A stretch of 41,095 bases of DNA from an uncultured Clostridia bacterium (GCA_946185345.1 CAMHJC010000008.1:1-41095), one strand, 5' to 3'; counted from the stretch's first letter, positions 9,565 through 17,789 are shown. The notes: generated from the sequence alone by a model not told the origin. A program made the numbers and translations.

Positions 9565-9746
9565 AATACTAATTTTCGGTTGAAAGTAGACAATTATTTG
9601 CGAGAATATTTTGTGTCCTGCAAGGAATAGCTGTCGACTCGTCGACAGCAGGACGACGGCAGGCTGGCGCCTGCCTAGGACGATGACGCCGCAGGGCGCA
9701 AAATAGGCCGCAAAGAAAGTCTGATTTTTGCCGAAAATAAGTATAA
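9565..9746. repeat. Palindromic dispersed repeat (MITE-like), copy 1
   Basis: An element of about 180 bp with long imperfect terminal inverted repeats. The left arm (about 9567-9621) and the reverse complement of the right arm (about 9691-9745) share roughly three quarters of their bases. Two strong internal hairpins lie in the centre: a perfect 9-base dyad with a 2-base loop at 9630-9649 and a 7-base stem at 9658-9675. The right arm matches the last 54 bases of the window (41042-41095) in inverted orientation at about 50 of 54 positions, so the sequence is dispersed. No protein is encoded. It lies between mfd and the polysaccharide deacetylase gene and explains most of the 365-base gap between them. 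Confidence 0.75.
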
Positions 9747-9749
9747 GTG

Positions 9750-9778
9750 TTGACAAACACTCATTTGCAATGTATAAT
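9750..9778 (+). promoter_or_regulatory. Promoter of the polysaccharide deacetylase gene
   Basis: A perfect sigma-A-type promoter: TTGACA (9750-9755), a 17-base spacer, and TATAAT (9773-9778). It starts four bases after the palindromic repeat and gives a 5' leader of about 50 bases before the gene. Confidence 0.85.
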
Positions 9779-9837
9779 TTCATTGACTTATAACAAAATT
9801 ATCTGATACTTTATCCACTGAAAGGCAGGTTTCTACA

Positions 9838-11112
9838 TTGAATTCAATCCATCAAAGGCGCCGGTTGGATTTTTTGAGACTTTCTGAGCTGTCGGTATTG
9901 TTAATGATGGCTGTCGTATTCGCTCTGTTCACTGTTTCCTGCGGCCAGTCAAACGACAGCAGCATTTCGGATTCTGACATTGTGTCTTCGGGCGATGTCT
10001 CGGAACCGGAAATTCCTGTCGATGTTTCTCTGAGCGATACTTCAATTGAAATAGGCGTAGGCATCAGCCGTTCCCTTTTTGCCGAAGGCGGCAGGCAAAT
10101 CACATGGCAGTCTTCCGACGAAGCGGTTGCTTCGGTTTCCTCTGACGGTACCGTAACCGGCATCGCTGTGGGTGAATGTGACATTACCGCTCAAAATGAA
10201 TTTGACAACAACGTTCAATGTCATGTGACAGTCAAAAAGACGGTCTATCTTACCTTTGACGACGGACCGCTTGCCTACTCTGACAAGATACTTAATAAAT
10301 TAAAAAAGCACGATGTGAAGGCCACTTTCTTCGTTGTAAACACAAGCAATATTGCCCTTGTAAAGAGAATGGACAAGGAAGGTCATCTTGTCGCCCTTCA
10401 CACCCTGAATCATAAATTCGACGTCTGTTACCGTTCTGAATACAGTTACTTTGCCGATCTGGAAAAACTGGCTGATATCATAGAGGGATATACCGGCAAA
10501 AGGCCCAATGTTCTCAGATTCCCCGGCGGCACAAGCAATAAAGTCGCCTATATTCTCTACACCAGACGAATGGTAAGCGGTCTCGATGATCTTGGTTACA
10601 GAGCGTTTGACTGGACCGTTTCGTCGGGAGATTCCTCCCGTACTCCCATTACGGACAAGCAGTCAGCTTCCAATGTCCTTGGAAACTGCTACCACGACGT
10701 TGAAATCGTGTTGATGCACGACAAGAAGATTACACCATCGGCGCTCGATTCTATTATTCCCGTCCTCAAGAACAGAGGATATGTCTTTGAAACGCTTGAT
10801 CATTACCCTGAACAGTCGTTTCTCACACCGACTTGGTACGAAAAATGCTTCGGTGACAAGACAATCCCCTGTGAGGCCGTATCAGTAGACAAAGAATCCT
10901 ATCAGATGAACATTGGCGACAGATTCACATTAACCGCCACAATGACACCCGAAAAATCCACGGATTATGTGAGATTTGTTTCAGAAGATCCCTCTGTCGC
11001 TTCTGTCACGCTCGAAGGCATCGTTACCGGTGAAGGCAACGGCACAACCACCATCAAAGCCATCGCAAGCAGCGATCAGCAGGCCGTTTGTTCGGTGACA
11101 GTAGAAGGCTGA
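9838..11112 (+). CDS. Lipoprotein polysaccharide deacetylase with two Ig-like domains
   Basis: A 424-residue extracytoplasmic protein. A hydrophobic N-terminal segment ends in a lipobox (FTVSC, Cys35), so it should be tethered to the outer face of the membrane. Residues about 60-130 form a bacterial Ig-like group 2 domain. The NodB deacetylase domain follows with all five motifs: TFDDGP near 140, HTLNH (metal-binding histidines), RFPGG, FDWTVSSGD and VLMHD. A second Ig-like domain fills residues about 345-424. It probably deacetylates peptidoglycan or another N-acetylated glycan; the substrate cannot be told from the sequence. The start codon is TTG at 9838 with a weak GGCAGG upstream; ATGs at 9904 and 9907 would cut into the signal peptide. 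It is a single-gene unit ending in a strong terminator. Confidence 0.88.
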   Translation: MNSIHQRRRLDFLRLSELSVLLMMAVVFALFTVSCGQSNDSSISDSDIVSSGDVSEPEIPVDVSLSDTSIEIGVGISRSLFAEGGRQITWQSSDEAVASVSSDGTVTGIAVGECDITAQNEFDNNVQCHVTVKKTVYLTFDDGPLAYSDKILNKLKKHDVKATFFVVNTSNIALVKRMDKEGHLVALHTLNHKFDVCYRSEYSYFADLEKLADIIEGYTGKRPNVLRFPGGTSNKVAYILYTRRMVSGLDDLGYRAFDWTVSSGDSSRTPITDKQSASNVLGNCYHDVEIVLMHDKKITPSALDSIIPVLKNRGYVFETLDHYPEQSFLTPTWYEKCFGDKTIPCEAVSVDKESYQMNIGDRFTLTATMTPEKSTDYVRFVSEDPSVASVTLEGIVTGEGNGTTTIKAIASSDQQAVCSVTVEG

Positions 11113-11130
11113 TTCAACGGCTAAATGACA

Positions 11131-11174
11131 AAAACGCAAGGTCAGATGATTGGAATTCAGACCCTGCGTTTTTT
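11131..11174 (+). terminator. Rho-independent terminator after polysaccharide deacetylase
   Basis: Arms AAAACGCAAGGTC (11131-11143) and GACCCTGCGTTTT (from 11160) pair almost perfectly and end in a run of T residues. Confidence 0.85.
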
Positions 11175-11180
11175 GTTATA

Positions 11181-11230
11181 TAAAAAATTCTGCCGGTCAT
11201 CGCACCGATCCGGTACCACAACCGACAGAA
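11181..11230 (-). terminator. Terminator of the rplJ-rplL operon
   Basis: On the minus strand TTCTGTCGGT pairs with ACCGGCAGAA, followed by TTTTTTAT. It lies 36 bases after the rplL stop codon and converges with the deacetylase terminator. Confidence 0.8.
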
Positions 11231-11266
11231 TAGTCAATATTCAGTGATGAATCAGCCGCAAGTAAA

Positions 11267-11641
11267 TTACTTAACCTCGACTGTTGCGCCGACTTCCTTG
11301 AGCTTAGCCTCGATAGCCTCAGCGTCGTCCTTGGAAATAGCTTCCTTAAGAGGGGCAGGAGCGCCGTCAACCAGTGCCTTTGCTTCCTTCAGGCCGAGAC
11401 CGGTGATCTCGCGGACAACCTTGATGACCTTGATCTTCTCAGCGCCGGCATCCTTGAGGATAACGTCAAACTCGGTCTTCTCCTCAGCAGCAGGAGCAGC
11501 ACCGCCTACGGGAGCAGCAACAGCAACAGCAGCAGCAGCGGATACGCCGAATTCTTCTTCAATGGCCTTAACAAGCTCGGAGAGCTCGAGAACAGTCATG
11601 GCCTTAACTTCTTCGATAATGTTTGCAATTTTCTCAGACAT
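11267..11641 (-). CDS. rplL: 50S ribosomal protein bL12 (L7/L12)
   Basis: bL12 forms the mobile stalk of the large ribosomal subunit that recruits translation GTPases. The 124-residue acidic protein has the N-terminal dimerisation helices ([20 protein letters not shown]), an Ala/Gly-rich hinge around residues 35-52, and the C-terminal domain with [20 protein letters not shown] nine bases before the ATG at 11641 supports the start. It is the second gene of the leftward rplJ-rplL operon, 57 bases after rplJ, and is followed by a terminator. Confidence 0.98.
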   Translation of the reverse strand: MSEKIANIIEEVKAMTVLELSELVKAIEEEFGVSAAAAVAVAAPVGGAAPAAEEKTEFDVILKDAGAEKIKVIKVVREITGLGLKEAKALVDGAPAPLKEAISKDDAEAIEAKLKEVGATVEVK

Positions 11642-11698
11642 GGTATTTTACCTCCAAAAATAATATTTCAAAAATAATGATGGTTCGCAGAATAACAA

Positions 11699-12226
11699 TT
11701 ACTCTGCTGCGGGAGCTTCCTCGGCACCCTCGGACTGCTTGTCTGCGATTGCCTTGATGGCGATTGCAAGACCCTGGATGGTAGCATTGAGGCCGAAAGC
11801 GAGCTGAGTGAGAAGAGTCTCTCTGGAAGGAGTCTTCGCCAGAGTCTTGACCTCGTCTACAGTCATTGCCTTGCCGTCAATGAAGCCTGCCTTGATCTCA
11901 AAGCCCTTCTTGTTGCCCTCCGCATACTCGTTAAGGATCTTTGCAGCGGCAATGTAATCGCTGTCACATGTAGCGATAGCGGTGGTGCCGTTGAGAACTG
12001 CATCGTCAATCTCAACACCTGCGTCGGCAGCTGCACGCTTGATGAGGGTGTTCTTGGCTACGGTGTAGACAACGCCGGCCTCACGAAGCTGCTTACGGAG
12101 CTTGGTATCATCGGCAACAGAAATACCGCAATAGTTGACGATAACGCCCGCGACAGATGCTTTCAGTCTGTCAGAGAGATCGGCAACCAGAGCCTGCTTC
12201 TGTTCCAATACTGCTTTACTTGGCAT
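11699..12226 (-). CDS. rplJ: 50S ribosomal protein uL10
   Basis: uL10 anchors L12 dimers to the ribosome and, in complex with L12, represses its own operon by binding the mRNA leader. The 175-residue translation starts MPSKAVLEQKQALV and contains VVYTVAKNTLIKRAA and the C-terminal L12-binding helix. I choose the ATG at 12226 because GAGGTG lies nine bases upstream; the open frame extends 14 codons further, but that region belongs to the leader. A structured leader with a terminator-like hairpin precedes the gene. Confidence 0.97.
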   Translation of the reverse strand: MPSKAVLEQKQALVADLSDRLKASVAGVIVNYCGISVADDTKLRKQLREAGVVYTVAKNTLIKRAAADAGVEIDDAVLNGTTAIATCDSDYIAAAKILNEYAEGNKKGFEIKAGFIDGKAMTVDEVKTLAKTPSRETLLTQLAFGLNATIQGLAIAIKAIADKQSEGAEEAPAAE

Positions 12227-12239
12227 GATAGTTTCACCT

Positions 12240-12425
12240 CTGAAATTAAGATATTTCGCAGGAAACAAAAACGCCCGTCCCCGTTAATGATTAACCGAGG
12301 ACGGACAGACAAATTCACAAACAAATACAGCGAAAAAACGCCATGATATTTCTTTTGAAAAAGCTCTGTTTCCCTCGGCAGGCGGCTTTACGTCAATAAA
12401 ACATAAAAACCGTTGGGCTTAATGC
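12240..12425 (-). promoter_or_regulatory. Ribosomal protein L10 leader with attenuator hairpin
   Basis: The untranslated region before rplJ folds well. Nearest the gene, on the minus strand, CCGTCC...GTTAA pairs with TTAAC...GGACGG (about 12274-12304) and is followed by a T-tract (12267-12271), forming an intrinsic terminator inside the leader. Farther upstream, around 12340-12390, the transcript carries a G+C-rich stretch with CTGCCGAGGGAAAC, resembling the L10(L12)4 binding site of L10 leaders. The arrangement matches the known autoregulatory leader class by position and content; the exact secondary structure was not computed. Confidence 0.65.
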
Positions 12426-12447
12426 ACCTGCTGTCTTTGGTATAATC

Positions 12448-12483
12448 GTTCGAAACAAATCGAACTGTTCGGTTTTTCCGAAC
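12448..12483. repeat. Tandem GTTCG/CGAAC inverted repeats upstream of the rplJ leader
   Basis: Two adjacent dyads: GTTCGA-N6-TCGAAC (12448-12465) and GTTCGG-N5-CCGAAC (12467-12483). They lie beside a TATAAT-like sequence near 12440 that could be the rplJ -10 region. They could be operator half-sites or small RNA hairpins; neither has a T-tract. Confidence 0.45.
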
Positions 12484-12525
12484 TATTACACAGCTTTATT
12501 ATGTTACCACATTCTTATGCGTTTG

Positions 12526-13524
12526 TCAAGCATTTTTTTCATTTTTTTCCGCTTTTCTTATGCTCACTTCACCCGAACCCAGCGTTTCCTCTGTACCGTC
12601 TTCATAACGAACCACAAGATTGCAGCTTCGGTCAATGGACAGCGCCTTTGCCCTTCTCGGCTCTCCCCTGCCCAATACGGTAATATCCTCCCCGAGAATC
12701 ACCGACCGCTTCACATATTCGTCAAAGAATGAACGGGCGGATAGATTGGCGTAATCATTCATAAGTTTTTCGATGATTCCAGCCGCAATGCGATTCTTTA
12801 CATCTCCCGCAGGAGGAGCGTCAAATACGGCTCCGGCAATCTCCCTGATCTCATCGGGAAATCCTCCGTCCGGCGGACAGATATTCACCCCGATGCCGCA
12901 GATGGCGTATTCCAGTTCGCCGCTTTCCATGTCAAACGATGCTTCGGTCAGAATGCCGCAGATCTTTCTGCCGTTGATGAAAACATCGTTGACCCATTTG
13001 ATTCCGGCGCTTTTCCCTGATACTTCCTCCACTGTCCTGGCAACCGCAACCGCTGCCGCCGTGGTAATGAACAGCGCCTCCTGCGCCTTCATCTTCGGAC
13101 GGAGCAACAGGCTCAGATATAGTCCCGTGCCGCCCGGTGAATGGAATTTCCGATTCATTCTTCCCTTGCCGGCGGTCTGTTCGGCGGCCACAATCACGGT
13201 GCCTTCCGCAGCGCCGTTGGCGGCCATTTCTTTCAGGAGCGTGTTGGTGGAAGTAACGGTTTTATAAACCCTGATGTCAAGCTTTTCCGCCGACTGTCCA
13301 AGATATCTGATGATTCCCTGTTCCGACAGCACATCGCTCTCCTGCCTGAGAGAATACCCCTTTCCGCTGACCGCATCAAAATGATAACCCTCCGATTCAA
13401 GCTGCCTGACCGCCTTCCAGACGGCATTGCGGCTGACGCCCAGCCGTTCGGCAAGCTCTCCCCCGGAAAAGAATTCGCCCCTGCCGTTCTCAAATATGTT
13501 CAATATTTCTTCCCTTACGCTCAT
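12526..13524 (-). CDS. birA: Biotin--[acetyl-CoA-carboxylase] ligase and biotin operon repressor
   Basis: BirA activates biotin with ATP and attaches it to a lysine of carboxyl carrier proteins; this long form also represses biotin genes. In the 332-residue product residues 1-62 form a winged helix (LAERLGVSRNAVWKAVRQLESEG, then GKGYSL), so it is the two-function type. The ligase domain has QTAGKGRMNRKFHSP, the biotinyl-AMP-binding loop near residue 120, and KWVNDVFINGRKICGILTE near 185. The C-terminal SH3-like domain ends with LGSGEVS. I start at ATG 13524 (GGAAGG nine bases upstream) rather than six codons earlier. No BirA operator or biotin gene is visible nearby. It lies 67 bases after the CLC gene and is probably read from the same message. 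Confidence 0.95.
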   Translation of the reverse strand: MSVREEILNIFENGRGEFFSGGELAERLGVSRNAVWKAVRQLESEGYHFDAVSGKGYSLRQESDVLSEQGIIRYLGQSAEKLDIRVYKTVTSTNTLLKEMAANGAAEGTVIVAAEQTAGKGRMNRKFHSPGGTGLYLSLLLRPKMKAQEALFITTAAAVAVARTVEEVSGKSAGIKWVNDVFINGRKICGILTEASFDMESGELEYAICGIGVNICPPDGGFPDEIREIAGAVFDAPPAGDVKNRIAAGIIEKLMNDYANLSARSFFDEYVKRSVILGEDITVLGRGEPRRAKALSIDRSCNLVVRYEDGTEETLGSGEVSIRKAEKNEKNA

Positions 13525-13591
13525 TATGATGTACCTTCCCACACTGAAATGATTGACTGTCCGTCGTTTTGTGAATTATCCGCTGAGCGCC

Positions 13592-14878
13592 TTAATGCGC
13601 ACTTGTGTTGATAAATTCCGCTTTGTCCTTGGAATAGAGTATTTTCTGACCCATGTACAATCCGTAGTAGCCCGAAAGCATATAGCTGGTGGCCACCGCA
13701 ACCGCAAAAAAGATCAATCCCTGCGGGCCGAACATTTCCACCGAAAGAATCATAGATGTAATCGGGCAGTTGGTTACGCCGCAGAATACTGCGATCATTC
13801 CCACTGCGGCGGCAAATGTGCCGCTGATTCCCAGAACCGGCGCAACAAGACACCCGAAGGTGGCCCCGACCACAAAGGACGGGACAATCTCTCCCCCTCT
13901 GAAGCCTGCTCCCAGAGTGATGGCCGTAAACAGCAGCTTGAGCGCAAACGCCTGCGGCACGGTATGTCCGCCGAGTACGGCGTCATTGATCAGCCACATG
14001 CCCGCTCCGTTGTAAGCGCCGCTCCCGACCAAATAGGTCAGATTAATCAGCAAAACGGAACACACCAGTATTTTGACAAATTTATTGGGAAATGCTTTTT
14101 TCAGCAGCTTGCCGGTGCCGTGCATCACTATACAGAAAGCAATGCTCAGCAGACCGCAGAGCACTGCCAGAACGGTTACTCTGACGACCGACGGTATAGT
14201 GATTGCCGGTATGGCTTCCAGTTTGAAGAAGGTCTTTTCCACTCCCATCCTGACGGCAATGCAATAACCCACCAATGCCGATATCACACTCGGCACCAGC
14301 GCCGAATAATACATCGCCCCGACGCTTATGACCTCCATTGAAAAGATTGCAGCCGTCACCGGCGTTCCGAACAAGGCAGAGAATGCCGCGCTCATTCCGC
14401 ACATGATAATAAGCTTCTGATCCTTTTCGTCGAGACGCAGCAGACGGCCGACCTGATAGCCGATGCCACCGCCCATCTGAATGGCCGCTCCTTCACGTCC
14501 GGCTGAACCTCCCGCAAGATGGGTCAGCACGGTAGAGAGAAAGATGAGCGGCGCCGTAAAGATCGGAGGTTTTTCCTCGCTTCGAACCGAAACGAGGATC
14601 ATATTGGTTCCCTTGTCGTTATCCATCCCGCAGTATTTATAGGCGGCGACAATGACAATGCCAACCGCCGGCAGCAGCCAGACCATTCTGAAATCCGACA
14701 TGGCAAATGTTTCAGCGGACATCTTGATAAGATAATGAAACAGCGTCCCTATGCAGCCAACCAACGCCCCAATAATCACCGCGCACACGCACCACTTGAT
14801 AAACATCCTGAAATGCGTCACGCCGTGCCAAAATTCCTCTTTGGACTTTTTCTCAAATTTCCTGATAAACAGAGGCAA
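13592..14878 (-). CDS. CLC family anion transporter, possibly a fluoride/proton antiporter
   Basis: A 428-residue polytopic membrane protein of the CLC family. The gating-glutamate motif appears as GGSAGREGAAIQMGG (Glu129) and the FSALFGTPVTAAIFSMEV block follows near residue 165. Canonical CLC channels and antiporters have GSGIP and GREGP. Here the first motif is replaced by a GTNMIL stretch (Met93) and the Pro after GREG is Ala, as I recall for the CLC-F clade, which exports fluoride. The substrate assignment is therefore an inference. The start codon is TTG at 14878 with AAGGGTGA upstream; no ATG is available nearby. A perfect promoter precedes it. No known fluoride riboswitch was recognised in the 60-base leader, which does contain an 8-base-pair hairpin (14902-14937). 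Confidence 0.85.
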   Translation of the reverse strand: MPLFIRKFEKKSKEEFWHGVTHFRMFIKWCVCAVIIGALVGCIGTLFHYLIKMSAETFAMSDFRMVWLLPAVGIVIVAAYKYCGMDNDKGTNMILVSVRSEEKPPIFTAPLIFLSTVLTHLAGGSAGREGAAIQMGGGIGYQVGRLLRLDEKDQKLIIMCGMSAAFSALFGTPVTAAIFSMEVISVGAMYYSALVPSVISALVGYCIAVRMGVEKTFFKLEAIPAITIPSVVRVTVLAVLCGLLSIAFCIVMHGTGKLLKKAFPNKFVKILVCSVLLINLTYLVGSGAYNGAGMWLINDAVLGGHTVPQAFALKLLFTAITLGAGFRGGEIVPSFVVGATFGCLVAPVLGISGTFAAAVGMIAVFCGVTNCPITSMILSVEMFGPQGLIFFAVAVATSYMLSGYYGLYMGQKILYSKDKAEFINTSAH

Positions 14879-14940
14879 AACTGATCACCCTTCAATAGAA
14901 TCGGCAGACCGTATCTGATGAAAAACACAGTCTGCCGTTA

Positions 14941-14969
14941 ATTATATCAAACTTTTTACCGAAGGTCAA
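14941..14969 (-). promoter_or_regulatory. Promoter of the CLC-birA unit
   Basis: On the minus strand TTGACC (14964-14969), a 17-base spacer and a perfect TATAAT (14941-14946). Transcription would start near 14934 and pass through a CGGCAGAC/GTCTGCCG hairpin before the TTG start. Confidence 0.85.
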
Positions 14970-14996
14970 TTATTAATTCTTTCACGCTCCGCAGAA

Positions 14997-16211
14997 TTAC
15001 GCATAGATTGCGGCAAGACGCTTGTCTACTTCATGCAGGAATTGCTCGGTGTTGACCTTGGTCTTGTTTTCCAGAGTGGAGAGCAGGTAAAGATCGCCTG
15101 TCATAACGCCGTCCTCTATGGTCTGAATGGTGGCCTTTTCCAGATTGTCGGCAAAGGCGCACAGATCCGGCGTTCCGTCCAGTTCGCCTCTCTTGCGGAG
15201 AGCGCCTGTCCACGCAAACAGCGTCGCAACAGAGTTGGTGGAGGTTTCCTCGCCTTTCAGATGCTTGTAATAATGGCGCTGTACGGTGCCGTGAGCCGCT
15301 TCGTACTCATATACTCCGTCAGGCGATACAAGCACGCTGGTCATCATGGCAAGCGAACCGAATGCCGTGGCAATCATATCGCTCATGACATCGCCGTCAT
15401 AATTCTTGCACGCCCAGATGTAGCCGCCTTCGCTGCGGATCACTCTGGCAACGGCGTCGTCAATGAGTGTGTAGAAATATTCAATGCCGGCTTCTTCGAA
15501 TTTTGCCTTGTATTCATTTTCAAAAATCTCATTGAAAATATCCTTGAAACGGTGATCGTACTTCTTGCTGATGGTGTCCTTGGTGGCAAACCAGATGTCC
15601 TGCTTCTGGTCGAGGGCGTAATTGAAACATGCTCTCGCAAAGGAGCTGATGGAGCTGTCAAGGTTGTGAATCCCCTGAATGATTCCGTCGGAACCGCTGA
15701 ATTCGTGAATCAGGCTTCTTTCTTCGCTGCCGTCCGGATTGGTGACGCAAAGCTCCGCTTTGGAACCCTGTTTGACCACCATTTCTGTATTCTTATAGAC
15801 ATCGCCGTAGGCGTGACGGGCAATGCAGATGGGCTTTTTCCATGTGGGAATATAGGGAGTAATGCCCTTGACCAGTATCGGAGCACGGAAGACCGTTCCG
15901 TCCAGAATTGCGCGGATGGTTCCGTTGGGAGACTTCCACATTTCCTTAAGGTCGTATTCAGTCATTCTGGCGGCGTTAGGTGTAATGGTTGCGCATTTGA
16001 CCGCAACGCCGTACTTCTTGGTCGCTTCGGCGCTATCGAATGTCACCTTGTCGTTTGTCTCGTTGCGGTGAACGAGGCCGAGGTCATAATACTCGGTCTT
16101 GAGATCGACATAAGGCGTGATCAGAATGTCCTTGATCATCTTCCAGATGATGCGGGTCATTTCGTCGCCGTCCATTTCCACCAGCGGAGTTACCATCTTG
16201 ATTTTTTCCAT
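14997..16211 (-). CDS. icd: NADP-dependent isocitrate dehydrogenase (eukaryotic-type)
   Basis: Oxidatively decarboxylates isocitrate to 2-oxoglutarate with NADP, the last step of the oxidative branch that feeds glutamate synthesis in anaerobes with an incomplete TCA cycle. The 404-residue protein starts [23 protein letters not shown] and has [11 protein letters not shown], the substrate block [41 protein letters not shown] and [11 protein letters not shown]. This is the type II, homodimeric subfamily that also contains eukaryotic cytosolic enzymes, not the E. coli type. AAAGGATGG upstream supports the ATG at 16211. It is 37 bases downstream of citrate synthase on the same strand, so the two form a unit; aconitase is not in the window. 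Confidence 0.96.
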   Translation of the reverse strand: MEKIKMVTPLVEMDGDEMTRIIWKMIKDILITPYVDLKTEYYDLGLVHRNETNDKVTFDSAEATKKYGVAVKCATITPNAARMTEYDLKEMWKSPNGTIRAILDGTVFRAPILVKGITPYIPTWKKPICIARHAYGDVYKNTEMVVKQGSKAELCVTNPDGSEERSLIHEFSGSDGIIQGIHNLDSSISSFARACFNYALDQKQDIWFATKDTISKKYDHRFKDIFNEIFENEYKAKFEEAGIEYFYTLIDDAVARVIRSEGGYIWACKNYDGDVMSDMIATAFGSLAMMTSVLVSPDGVYEYEAAHGTVQRHYYKHLKGEETSTNSVATLFAWTGALRKRGELDGTPDLCAFADNLEKATIQTIEDGVMTGDLYLLSTLENKTKVNTEQFLHEVDKRLAAIYA

Positions 16212-16248
16212 ATTGATTCCATCCTTTGCTGTTATGCTTATTATTCAA

Positions 16249-17628
16249 TCAGCCCTTACGGACATCCATCGGTTTGTAGGGTCTGTGATGACCCACGTAC
16301 TTGTAGGCAGGACGGATAATCTTGCCCTTATTGATGACTTCCTCCAGCCGGTGCGCACTCCAGCCGGATATTCTCGAAATGGCGAATATCGGCGTAAAGA
16401 GCGACTCGGGTATGCCAAGAATATCATATACAAGTCCGCTGTAAAAGTCGACATTGGCGCAGATCGGCTTGAACAGGTGTCTGCGTTCGGCAATTGTCGC
16501 CTTTGCAATGCGCTCCACACGGTCGTAGAATTCAAATTCCTTTTCACGGCCCTTGGCGGCTGCAAGCTTCTGTGCGTAGCTCTTGAGTATCACTTCTCTG
16601 GGGTCGGAATAGGTATAGACCGCATGTCCGATGCCGTAAATCAGTCCGTTATTGTCAAACGCCTGCTTATCGAGAATTCTGATGAGGTATTCCCTGATTT
16701 CCTCCTCATCTTCCCAGTTTTTGACGTTGGCCATGATATCTTCCATCATATGCTTGACCTTGAGGTTCGCACCGCCGTGGCGGAAGCCTTTGAGGGAAGC
16801 GATCGCGGCCGAAAGTGCGGAATAGGTGTCGGTTCCCGACGATGTAACCACATGCGCAGTAAAGGTGGAATTGTTGCCGCCGCCGTGTTCGGCGTGAAGC
16901 ACCAGTGCGACGTCAAGCACCTTTGCTTCCAGCTCAGTGAACTGACCGTCTGGACGCAGCATGTAGAGCAGGTTTTCGGCGGTGGAATACTCCTGCTTCG
17001 GATTTTTGATGACAAGATTCTTGTCGAGCTTAATGTGCTGATAGGCGTGATAGAGATAGGTCGCCATTGCCGTCATTTTGGCAATGATCTGGAGCGACTG
17101 CCTGAGAATATTGGCTGCCGAAATGTCCTCCGGTGAATCATCGTAGGAATAAAGCGTGAGCAGGCCCCGCTGCAGGCCGTTCATAATATTTTCGCTCGGC
17201 ATATTCATAATGACATCGCGTGTGAATTCATTGGATAATGGGCAGAAGCTCGCCATTACTTCTTTGAAACGCTCGAATTGATCATGACTCGGCAGATCAC
17301 CGAAAAGCAGCAGATAGGTTGTCTCCTCAAAAGCAAAGCGCTTATCCTTCATGCCTTCGATAAGGTCATAGACATTGTAGCCCTGATAATAGAGCGAGCC
17401 TTCGTCAGGCAGCTTTTTGCCGTCAACGGTCTTGGTGGCGACAACGTCGGATATCTCGGTCAGACCGGTCAGCACGCCTTTGCCGTTGGAATCACGCAGG
17501 CCGCGCATGACGCCGAATTCCTCATAAAGATTGACGTCTATCATGCCCGAAAGCATGGCGTTATTGTAAAGCTCATCAAAAAGCACCGTTTCGCTGTTTT
17601 CAAAATGGACGACTTCAAATTGACTCAT
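16249..17628 (-). CDS. gltA: Citrate synthase
   Basis: Condenses oxaloacetate and acetyl-CoA to citrate. The 459-residue product has the citrate synthase signatures GYNVYDLIE, the catalytic block VLHAEHGGGNNSTFTAHV with the active-site His near residue 238, GFRHGGAN near 280, and YGIGHAVYTYSDPR near 330. The C-terminus WSAHRLEEVINKGKIIRPAYKYVG is also typical. GGGGAG lies ten bases before the ATG at 17628. It is co-directional with icd, giving an operon for 2-oxoglutarate production. A strong promoter at 17761-17789 is separated from the gene by a terminator-like hairpin (17680-17735), implying regulated read-through. Confidence 0.96.
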   Translation of the reverse strand: MSQFEVVHFENSETVLFDELYNNAMLSGMIDVNLYEEFGVMRGLRDSNGKGVLTGLTEISDVVATKTVDGKKLPDEGSLYYQGYNVYDLIEGMKDKRFAFEETTYLLLFGDLPSHDQFERFKEVMASFCPLSNEFTRDVIMNMPSENIMNGLQRGLLTLYSYDDSPEDISAANILRQSLQIIAKMTAMATYLYHAYQHIKLDKNLVIKNPKQEYSTAENLLYMLRPDGQFTELEAKVLDVALVLHAEHGGGNNSTFTAHVVTSSGTDTYSALSAAIASLKGFRHGGANLKVKHMMEDIMANVKNWEDEEEIREYLIRILDKQAFDNNGLIYGIGHAVYTYSDPREVILKSYAQKLAAAKGREKEFEFYDRVERIAKATIAERRHLFKPICANVDFYSGLVYDILGIPESLFTPIFAISRISGWSAHRLEEVINKGKIIRPAYKYVGHHRPYKPMDVRKG

Positions 17629-17679
17629 TTGTATTCATCTCCCCGGTTGGTAGGATTCTCTGCGAAGCCTTTAATTATG

Positions 17680-17735
17680 AAAAAAGAGCAAAGTCGGGGC
17701 ATACTTCCGTTAAGTAAATGTCCGCACCTTTGCTC
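17680..17735 (-). promoter_or_regulatory. Attenuator-like hairpin in the gltA leader
   Basis: Read on the minus strand, GAGCAAAG (from 17735) pairs perfectly with CTTTGCTC (ending at 17686), with additional partial pairing inside and an inner TACTT/AAGTA stem. It is directly followed by six T residues (17680-17685). It lies about 20 bases after the expected transcription start and 52 bases before the gltA ATG, so it should terminate most transcripts before the gene unless relieved. Confidence 0.6.
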
Positions 17736-17760
17736 CAATACTCCGCATTAATTAATGAAT

Positions 17761-17789
17761 ATAATAACCTAAAATTTCCATTTTGTCAA
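17761..17789 (-). promoter_or_regulatory. Promoter of gltA-icd
   Basis: On the minus strand a perfect TTGACA (17784-17789), a 17-base spacer and TATTAT (17761-17766). It places the transcript start near 17754, upstream of the leader hairpin. Confidence 0.85.

Noticed and set aside
12448-12483. LexA box
   Set aside because: The CGAAC and GTTCG half-sites are one base apart instead of the four of the Bacillota SOS box.
14879-14940. Fluoride riboswitch in the CLC leader
   Set aside because: The leader is only about 60 bases and does not show the conserved crcB RNA pseudoknot sequences; only a simple hairpin is seen.
15033-16319. Long plus-strand frame antisense to icd
   Set aside because: It is a shadow of the real icd reading frame; no ribosome binding site or known protein motif.
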